A stretch of DNA of 5,387 nucleotides from Rickettsia typhi. GTDB taxonomy: Bacteria; Pseudomonadota; Alphaproteobacteria; Rickettsiales; UBA1997. The notes beneath the pieces were generated by a model. That model did not search any database, had not been told where the DNA came from, and was given only the letters and a program-made list of their open reading frames with translations. Location of the stretch: NCBI GenBank assembly GCA_945888585.1, contig CAMDAI010000101.1:1-5387 (forward strand). Reading direction: 5' to 3'. This document shows positions 1-5,387 of this stretch, piece by piece (position 1 is the stretch's first letter; each line of letters starts with the position of its first letter). The translations under genes were made by a program, and so were the position numbers.

Positions 1-1658
1 ATCGGCTCACCCGTTTCTGGATCAAAACCCGTTTGTACTTTTCTGGTTAAAGTTTCTTTGCTCTTGATTGCCTTATAAATTTTTTCATTATATCCAGCAA
101 TATTACGCACATTAAGACTAGACATTAAACGATATCTCTCTTCCATTTCGTGAACTACCCATTTTAGTGCCACCACCGCCCTTCCAGGCTCGGTTACAAC
201 CGGTGCCAAAAGATGAGGAATTCCATCATAAATGGAAAGCTCCAGCATTTTTGGATCAATCATGATAAATTTACACTCATCGGGTCTTAATTTATAAAGC
301 AGCGATAAAATCATAGCATTAACACCCACTGATTTTCCCGATCCTGTGGTTCCAGCAATCAATAAATGTGGCATTTTAGCTAAATCAACAATAATTGCTT
401 CACCGGTAATATCTTTTCCTAGAATAATTGGAAGTGAAGCCTGATCAAATTTATATTCTTTAGATTCAATTAATTCACGCAGATAAATCATTTCACGCTT
501 TTGATTAGGAAGTTCAATACCAATCGTGGTTTTACCAGGAATTGGAGCAATTCTGGCTGAAAGAGCACTCATTGATCTGGAAATATCATCAGCTAACCCT
601 ACTACTCTAGATGATTTAATTCCGGCAGCCGGCTCAAATTCATGAAGAGTTACAACCGGGCCCATTCTGACAGCAAGTACATTGCCGTAAATACTAAAAT
701 CTTCCAATACCTTTAAAAGCATTTTAGAATATTGTTCCAACTGAACTTTGCTGACTTTATTGACCTTACTTTCACCAGATCGATCAGTTAATAATTCGGG
801 AGATGGTAATTGATAATCTCCATAATTATTCATGGATTTGATCATCTGTTTAGTTTTACTAACTTTCTGAACTAACGGTTTTTTTGATACCACCATTTCT
901 TGCTCATTATCATATTCATCTTCATCATCCACATCTTCTTCAGCTTGCTCAATATTTTTATTTTCTTTTGCGATAGTTCTTTCATCCAAAAATATTGATT
1001 TTCTACCTAATTTTTCACTTAATTTACCAAGTAAAATCTGAATTTTTCTGATGGCAAAAATTCCGTATTTCTTAGCAACCAATATAAAAATTCTTGAAAG
1101 ATATTGGGCAGTAACGAGGCAATAGCGGAAAAAATATTTCCAGTCTTTAAGGCTTATTTCAATTATTACCGACAATAAAACTAAGGAAGACAAAAAGCTG
1201 AGAATAAAAGCGAGTTTACGAGGTATAAATTTTATCTTGGACAAAACAAACTTACCATTAATGCCACCCAAACTATTAAAAATCCACCAATCCGGCTCAC
1301 GTATAACAGCAAAAAATACCGCAAATGATAACAGGCAAAATGGGATCAAAATTAATTTTAATGCTAAATAACGCACCTCTACCTTGCTGACCATTTTTAT
1401 TCCTAAGCTAAATAAAATTAGACACAGAAAAAATGCAGATAATCCAATTAGCTGAAAAAGTAAATCTGCAATATGAGAACCAAAAGCGCCCATCCAGTTT
1501 TTAATTTCACCACTAGTCGATGAGGTATTAAATGAAACATCAGAGGCATTAAAGCTAAATAAAGATAATAAAATGATAACAGAAAATACTACTGCAAAAA
1601 TACCTAAAAAGCGGTTAAAAATTTTAATTAAAATAACATGGAATTTTTCTTGCCACAT
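1..1658 (-). CDS. ftsK: DNA translocase FtsK, N-terminal 552 residues (3' end outside window)
   Basis: FtsK is a membrane-anchored, septum-located hexameric ATPase that pumps double-stranded DNA so the terminus and chromosome dimers are resolved before division. In the translation, four hydrophobic segments lie at about residues 17-36, 63-87, 98-119 and 149-166, with a Gly-rich loop (LGGINGK, about 130-136) after the third. A cytoplasmic linker follows, with a very acidic stretch at 237-254. The motor begins near the conserved YQLPSPELL (282-290). Walker A is GTTGSGKS (436-443, K442) and Walker B is KFIMIDPK (463-470, D468), followed by the family block LLAPVVTEP and the MEERYRLMS and VQTGFDPETGEP signatures. 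The rest of the motor and the DNA-reading gamma winged helix should lie past the left edge. ATG at 1658 is the furthest upstream possible start, since an in-frame TAA lies four codons before it (1668-1670). No Shine-Dalgarno is evident. The frame is open throughout, so the gene looks intact. The linker is short compared with E. coli FtsK. Identification is secure. Confidence 0.96.
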   Translation of the reverse strand, partial: MWQEKFHVILIKIFNRFLGIFAVVFSVIILLSLFSFNASDVSFNTSSTSGEIKNWMGAFGSHIADLLFQLIGLSAFFLCLILFSLGIKMVSKVEVRYLALKLILIPFCLLSFAVFFAVIREPDWWIFNSLGGINGKFVLSKIKFIPRKLAFILSFLSSLVLLSVIIEISLKDWKYFFRYCLVTAQYLSRIFILVAKKYGIFAIRKIQILLGKLSEKLGRKSIFLDERTIAKENKNIEQAEEDVDDEDEYDNEQEMVVSKKPLVQKVSKTKQMIKSMNNYGDYQLPSPELLTDRSGESKVNKVSKVQLEQYSKMLLKVLEDFSIYGNVLAVRMGPVVTLHEFEPAAGIKSSRVVGLADDISRSMSALSARIAPIPGKTTIGIELPNQKREMIYLRELIESKEYKFDQASLPIILGKDITGEAIIVDLAKMPHLLIAGTTGSGKSVGVNAMILSLLYKLRPDECKFIMIDPKMLELSIYDGIPHLLAPVVTEPGRAVVALKWVVHEMEERYRLMSSLNVRNIAGYNEKIYKAIKSKETLTRKVQTGFDPETGEP

Positions 1659-1748
1659 TTTGAAGTTTTATGTTATGATATTTGGTTAAAAACCCAGCCA
1701 AAAATTGGCTCAAATCAAAATCAATATTTAAGATTAATTACACTATAG
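1659..1748. promoter_or_regulatory. Divergent ftsK/addA promoter region
   Basis: This 90-bp, very AT-rich gap separates the start codons of two divergent genes, so it should hold both promoters unless they lie inside the coding regions. On the plus strand a candidate -35 TTGGCT (1705-1710) is followed after 18 bases by TAAGAT (1729-1734). On the minus strand the same TTGGCT (1701-1696) is followed after 18 bases by CATAAC (1677-1672), or after 15 bases by the better -10 match TATCAT (1680-1675). Each hexamer matches the sigma-70 consensus at only four or five of six positions, and AT-rich DNA throws up such matches by chance. The promoter function is therefore inferred from gene layout more than from the boxes. 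I see no LexA-like GTTC/GAAC box and no CtrA-type TTAA-N7-TTAA site in the gap. Confidence 0.4.
1696..1710. repeat. Perfect inverted repeat in the divergent intergenic region
   Basis: AGCCAA (1696-1701), three A residues, then TTGGCT (1705-1710): a perfect 6-bp dyad, and the most G+C-rich patch of the gap. It sits nearly midway between the two start codons (38 bases from each). It could be an operator for a dimeric regulator, the paired -35 elements of back-to-back promoters, or a small hairpin. A smaller dyad, GGTT-AAA-AACC (1684-1694), adjoins it on the left. The repeat is directly visible; the regulatory role is inference. Confidence 0.55.
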
Positions 1749-4700
1749 ATGCAACAGCAAAAACCTCTTTTAGAAGAAACCATAAAACTACAACAAATCG
1801 CTTCCAATCCTGCCAATTCCGTTTTTGTTTCCGCTTCAGCTGGATCAGGAAAAACTAAAATCCTAACTAATCGAGTTTTAAGACTTTTACTAACCGAAAT
1901 TGATCCATCTAAAATTCTCTGTTTAACTTTTACAAAAGTTGCCGCTGCCGAAATGCAAAATCGTATTTACAATGAAGTTGCCAGCTGGGTTTCAATGACC
2001 AAAGAAAATCTACAAATAAAACTCTTTGAAATTGAAGGAATTCAGCCTTCTGAACATAAAATCAAACAGGCCAGAATTATATTCGCTAAGCTTTTGGAAG
2101 GCGATAAAGGGTTAAAAATCAGTACTATTCATTCTTTTTGCCAAAGCCTAATGCGTCAATTTCCAATTGAAGCACAACTTAGTCCTAATTTTGAAGTAAT
2201 CGACGATAAAACCGGAACTCAGTTATTACTACAAGCCAGAAATGAATTATTAAAAAATGCCGTTTCCGACAGTATTTTAGCTGATAAAATTCAATCAATC
2301 ACTGCAAAGTTAAATGAAAACAGTTTTTCTGAAATTATTTCAGAACTAATTAATAAAAGAGAAAGATTAATTTCTTTAAAAGAAAAATATTTAGATGATG
2401 AAATAATTTCTGCTAAAATTTACCAAATTTTAGGATGTAAAATTAATGATAAAGAAGAGGATTTATTAGAAGAATTTTTTCTAAATTTAAACAAAAATGA
2501 CTTTTTCGAATTAGCTCAGATCTTAGAAAAAAGCTTATCTAAGAGTGATTTAGAAAATAGTCGGGCAATTATAAATTATTTGAATGATTCATCCGTTAAC
2601 AATTTTAATTTCTACAAGGAAATTTTTATTAATAAAAGTGATGGCAGCAGCTCCAAGAGATTAATTACCAAAAAAATAGCAGAAAAAAATCCTAAATTAG
2701 AAGAAATTTTACTTAAAGAACAAAATCGTATTATCAATTTTGTTAACCGCTTAAGCTCACTAAGAATAGCAGAATCAAGCTCTGAACTCATTTCTATTGC
2801 CTACAAAATGCTAGATATTTATTCAAAATTAAAACAGCAAAAGGGCTATGTTGATTATAATGATCTCATTACTAAAACAGCAAATTTACTAACAAATTCT
2901 AATAATTCTTCTTGGATTAAATATAAGTTAGATGGAAATTTTGAACATATTTTAATTGATGAATCCCAAGATACTAACCACTATCAATGGAATATCATCA
3001 AAGCAGTTACTGAAGATTTTTTTAGTGGCCAAACAGCAGTAGATAATAATCGTACTATATTTGTAGTTGGTGATGAAAAACAGTCAATTTATAGTTTTCA
3101 AGGCTCTGATCCATCAATATTTTCAGATATTTATTTTTATTACCAAGAAAAATTATCATCAATTAATAGCGAATTAAAAGATATAAAATTAGATAATTCC
3201 TTTCGATCATTACCAGCAATTTTAGAAACAGTTGATTTAGTTTTTTCAGGATCTGAATATGAAAAAGCAATCAGTAAATTAAAAAAAGTTAATCATCTGG
3301 CCATCCGTAATTCGCATTTTGGTAAAGTTGAAGTTTGGCCAATAATTTCAGCAGAATCAAAAAATAAAGCCGAAAACAAAGATGATTTTTCATGGAAGCT
3401 TAATTTCGAACCCAGCAAAGAATATAAATCTAAGGAATTACTAGCCAAAAATATTGTTAAAACTATTAAAAACTGGATTTCAGAAAAGCGAATTTTACCC
3501 AGTAAAAAACGTCCAATTCAATATGGTGATATCACAATTCTACTGAAAAACCGCACTAATAATTTAGGAAATTTATTGGTAAAATTTTTTAGAGAAGAGC
3601 AAATTCCGGTTTCGGGAAATGATCGCATCGAAATTACTAAACATATAATCGTTCAGGATTTACTTGCTCTTGCTAAATTTATCTTACTTAAAGAAGATGA
3701 TTTAAATTTAGCTTGTCTGCTTAAATCTCCATTAATTAACATCAGTGAAGAACAATTAATGGAATTATGTTTAATAAAAAATAATAAAAATATAACTTTA
3801 TTTGAATCATTAAAATCAAGCAATCTTGCCGAAAAATATCTATATTTATCTGATGTTTTAACCAAAAATAATTTATCAACCTATCAATTATTTTCTTATA
3901 TTTTAGAAAGTAAAAATGGTCGTGAAAAAATATTAAAACGATTTGGCAAAGAATCAGAAGAAATTATCAATCAATTTCTAAATATTTGCCTACAACATGA
4001 TCAAAGTAAATTTCCAAGCTTGGGTAGCTTGGTCAATGATTTAGAAAATTTAGATCTAAAAATTAAAATTGATGTCGATAATGGGGAATTTGATGAGGTT
4101 AAAATTAGCACCATTCACTCCGCAAAAGGCTTGGAAGCTCCGATTATATTTTTAGCTGACAGTGCTCATTCATTACAAAATATTTATAGTGATAGTAATA
4201 AAATTATTTGGCATGGCGATTTTCCATTATGGAATTCTGGTGAAAATAATGATTTCATTAAATCTATTAAAAAAGAAGAACGTGAATTAGATAATGAAGA
4301 ATATTGGCGCTTACTTTATGTTGCCATGACTAGAGCGGCTGATGAGCTTTATATAACTGGCTTTGATGGAAAAATTTCTCCAAATTGTTGGTATAATGTG
4401 ATTTACGAATCAATTAAAAATAAGACAATCATTAAAAATAGTGAATTCGGTGAAATTTTAACTATCTATAAAAAAGAAGAAGAAAGTAACAATTATAATC
4501 AAAATTATTCAGAAAAAATTAAGGAAACGATTAATATTCCTGAATTTATAAAACAAATTCCACCAAAAGAAACCAAGCAAGAAACTATTTATCCTTCTAA
4601 AATTTTAAATTATAAAAATTTTCAATTTAAATTTGATAATCAAATTAATTTAGGAAAAATAATTCATAAAATACTGGAAATCGCCGTTAACAATAAATCA

Positions 4701-5081
4701 AAAAGCGATGATGAAAGAAAAATTTTAATTGAAAAATACTTAAAAGATAAATTTGCTTTAAATCAAGCTCAGCAAAATAGCATGATGAATCAGGTTTTAA
4801 ATATTTTAGAAAATGAAAATTTTAAAGAAATTATAAAGAAAGATTGCCAAACCGAAGTTCCAATAACCGGTGAAATTGACGGAAAAATTATTTCTGGAAA
4901 AATTGATTTATTGGTTACTGAAGAACATAAAATAACCATCATTGACTATAAAACTAATATCAATCAGGAAAACCCAGAAAATTTGGCTAACAAATATAAA
5001 ATTCAATTAGATCTATACAAACAAATTCTTCAAAAAATTTATCCAAAAAAAGAAATTCAGGGTCTTTTGATGTGGATCTAA
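1749..5081 (+). CDS. addA: AddA: double-strand break repair helicase-nuclease (alphaproteobacterial type)
   Basis: AddA is the 3'-5' helicase plus nuclease subunit of AddAB, the functional counterpart of RecBCD. It unwinds and resects broken cytoplasmic DNA ends so RecA can load. All UvrD-like superfamily 1 motifs are visible: a Q-motif-like region (about 15-21), Walker A ASAGSGKT (29-36, K35), Ia LTFTKVAAAEM (59-69), Ib STIHSFC (125-131), II IDESQDT (403-409), III GDEKQSIYSFQG (441-452), IV NSFRS (R486), V STIHSAKGLE (787-796) and VI RLLYVAMTRA (854-863, R862). A C-terminal RecB-family nuclease follows, with H973, D1053 in GKIDLL, D1066 and K1068 in IDYKT, and Q1086/Y1090 in IQLDLY, so both activities look intact. 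At 1110 residues it is near or slightly under the usual family length. An in-frame TAG directly precedes the ATG (1746-1748), which fixes the start; no Shine-Dalgarno is seen. AddB, usually encoded next to it in Alphaproteobacteria, is absent here. AddA fits better than UvrD or PcrA because of the nuclease domain and the HSFC block. Confidence 0.96.
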   Translation: MQQQKPLLEETIKLQQIASNPANSVFVSASAGSGKTKILTNRVLRLLLTEIDPSKILCLTFTKVAAAEMQNRIYNEVASWVSMTKENLQIKLFEIEGIQPSEHKIKQARIIFAKLLEGDKGLKISTIHSFCQSLMRQFPIEAQLSPNFEVIDDKTGTQLLLQARNELLKNAVSDSILADKIQSITAKLNENSFSEIISELINKRERLISLKEKYLDDEIISAKIYQILGCKINDKEEDLLEEFFLNLNKNDFFELAQILEKSLSKSDLENSRAIINYLNDSSVNNFNFYKEIFINKSDGSSSKRLITKKIAEKNPKLEEILLKEQNRIINFVNRLSSLRIAESSSELISIAYKMLDIYSKLKQQKGYVDYNDLITKTANLLTNSNNSSWIKYKLDGNFEHILIDESQDTNHYQWNIIKAVTEDFFSGQTAVDNNRTIFVVGDEKQSIYSFQGSDPSIFSDIYFYYQEKLSSINSELKDIKLDNSFRSLPAILETVDLVFSGSEYEKAISKLKKVNHLAIRNSHFGKVEVWPIISAESKNKAENKDDFSWKLNFEPSKEYKSKELLAKNIVKTIKNWISEKRILPSKKRPIQYGDITILLKNRTNNLGNLLVKFFREEQIPVSGNDRIEITKHIIVQDLLALAKFILLKEDDLNLACLLKSPLINISEEQLMELCLIKNNKNITLFESLKSSNLAEKYLYLSDVLTKNNLSTYQLFSYILESKNGREKILKRFGKESEEIINQFLNICLQHDQSKFPSLGSLVNDLENLDLKIKIDVDNGEFDEVKISTIHSAKGLEAPIIFLADSAHSLQNIYSDSNKIIWHGDFPLWNSGENNDFIKSIKKEERELDNEEYWRLLYVAMTRAADELYITGFDGKISPNCWYNVIYESIKNKTIIKNSEFGEILTIYKKEEESNNYNQNYSEKIKETINIPEFIKQIPPKETKQETIYPSKILNYKNFQFKFDNQINLGKIIHKILEIAVNNKSKSDDERKILIEKYLKDKFALNQAQQNSMMNQVLNILENENFKEIIKKDCQTEVPITGEIDGKIISGKIDLLVTEEHKITIIDYKTNINQENPENLANKYKIQLDLYKQILQKIYPKKEIQGLLMWI
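4014..4032. repeat. Short hairpin and tandem codon repeat inside addA
   Basis: CCAAGCT (4014-4020) and AGCTTGG (4026-4032) form a perfect 7-bp inverted repeat around a five-base loop. The right half is also a near-tandem repeat of three codons, AGC TTG GGT then AGC TTG GTC, encoding Ser-Leu-Gly-Ser-Leu-Val at about residues 757-762, just before helicase motif V. It stands out as relatively G+C-rich in one of the most AT-rich stretches of the gene. It may be a small in-frame codon duplication; no function is implied. Confidence 0.45.
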
Positions 5082-5091
5082 AATTTCTAAT

Positions 5092-5387
5092 TTACTGAAC
5101 TGGTCTCTCGGCATTTCCTAAAGCGGGAGAACCTCCAAATGGGGTATAATTTTGAATACCAATTGGTGAAGTTGGAGCAGCAGGAGCAACCACCTTCTTT
5201 TCACTTTCTTTGGAACCCGGAACTGGTTTTCCGGTTCTCATTAACATATTATTATAAACGCAAACAATATCATTACCATTTCTTAAGGTAAATTGGGCAG
5301 CAATTCTTTCGACAATTAAATATTCTCCAGCGGCTCTAAAATTAACAAGTGATTCAAAACCAGAAGAATCAACACTGAAAATTGCTG
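5092..5387 (-). CDS. virB9: VirB9/TrbG/CagX-family type IV secretion protein, C-terminal 97 residues (5' end outside window)
   Basis: VirB9 is a periplasmic component of the type IV secretion core complex. Its C-terminal beta-sandwich binds the VirB7 lipoprotein and, with VirB10, builds the outer-membrane pore. The visible frame is open from the right edge to a TAA at 5092-5094. The first 50 residues carry the end of that domain: AIFSVDSSGFESLVNFR, then GEYLIVERI, FTLRNG and DIVCVYN, which match the family's closing strands and resemble Rickettsiales VirB9 in particular. They are followed by a tail of about 47 residues rich in Pro, Ala and Gly, probably disordered. The signal peptide and N-terminal domain should lie past the right edge. 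The stop codon is 10 bases from that of convergent addA. No virB10 follows, so this is either the last gene of a vir operon or a lone virB9 copy. The family call is fairly firm; whether the copy is the main or a secondary VirB9 cannot be told here. Confidence 0.8.
   Translation of the reverse strand, partial: AIFSVDSSGFESLVNFRAAGEYLIVERIAAQFTLRNGNDIVCVYNNMLMRTGKPVPGSKESEKKVVAPAAPTSPIGIQNYTPFGGSPALGNAERPVQ
5102..5133 (+). terminator. Possible weak hairpin at the addA 3' end
   Basis: Twenty bases after the addA stop codon, GGTCTCTCG (5102-5110) can pair with CGGGAGAACC (5124-5133). This gives a nine-pair stem with one U-G wobble and one bulged A, and the loop can pair further (TTT 5114-5116 with AAA 5120-5122). 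No run of T follows on the plus strand, so it is not a canonical intrinsic terminator. The same bases encode the last residues of VirB9, which may fully explain them. It is the only GC-containing hairpin I see at this convergent junction. Confidence 0.2.

Noticed and set aside
1..1658. ftsK as a pseudogene because it lacks a stop codon and its C-terminal domain
   Set aside because: The frame is open to the window edge and all motifs present up to that point are intact; the truncation is due only to the window boundary.
1..1658. The FtsK-like ATPase as a VirD4/TraG coupling protein of the type IV system
   Set aside because: The four membrane segments, the GTTGSGKSVGVN Walker A block and the VQTGFDPETGEP signature are those of chromosomal FtsK, not of coupling proteins.
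1711..1725. CAAAT/CAAAA/TCAAT near-repeats in the intergenic region as an iteron or regulatory array
   Set aside because: They are too short and imperfect; simple A/T-rich runs explain them.
1659..1748. SOS (LexA) or CtrA binding site upstream of addA or ftsK
   Set aside because: There is no GTTC or GAAC in the gap, so no alphaproteobacterial LexA box, and the TTAA units (1686, 1728, 1734) are not spaced by seven bases as CtrA sites are.
3653..3865. A 70-codon open frame on the minus strand inside addA
   Set aside because: It lies wholly within the well-supported addA coding sequence, has no recognisable domain and no ribosome binding site, and is a by-product of AT-rich codon use on the other strand.
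5211..5237. Inverted repeat GAACCCGG ... CCGGTTC in virB9 as a terminator or attachment site
   Set aside because: It has a one-base bulge and a ten-base loop, no T-run, and lies in coding sequence for a Thr-Gly-Lys-Pro-Val-Pro-Gly-Ser stretch, which accounts for it.
1..5387. tRNA, rRNA, CRISPR arrays, insertion sequences or a novel defence system
   Set aside because: Almost the whole window is covered by three recognised protein genes; the only sizeable gap is 90 bases, and no repeat-spacer pattern, cloverleaf or transposase was seen.

Overview
This is a short, AT-rich window (roughly 30% G+C by eye) with three protein genes, two of them cut by the window edges. All three point to an alphaproteobacterium, most likely of the Rickettsiales or a similarly reduced host-associated lineage. 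The grounds are the alphaproteobacterial type of AddA helicase-nuclease, a VirB9 C-terminus that resembles those of Rickettsiales type IV secretion systems, and the low G+C with Lys/Asn/Ile/Glu-rich proteins. The assignment rests on remembered family patterns, not on a database search.

Layout: positions 1-1658 (minus strand) hold the first 552 residues of the DNA translocase FtsK; its C-terminus lies beyond the left edge. Positions 1659-1748 are a 90-bp divergent intergenic region with a perfect 6+6 bp dyad (1696-1710). Each arm reads outward as a -35-like TTGGCT. Positions 1749-5081 (plus strand) hold a complete 1110-residue AddA, with all superfamily 1 helicase motifs and the C-terminal RecB-type nuclease residues present. 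Ten bases after its stop codon is the stop codon of a convergent gene (5092-5387, minus strand), the last 97 residues of a VirB9-family protein.

Function: FtsK couples chromosome-dimer resolution and segregation to division, AddA (normally with AddB) processes double-strand breaks for RecA loading, and VirB9 is an outer-membrane core component of type IV secretion. FtsK and AddA are both DNA-maintenance proteins and may share a control region. VirB9 is probably an unrelated neighbour. No addB, virB8 or virB10 is visible.

I found no RNA gene, mobile element, CRISPR array or clearly new system. The points most worth a second look are the symmetric divergent promoter region with neither gene showing a Shine-Dalgarno, addA without addB beside it, and a virB9 whose downstream neighbour is not virB10.
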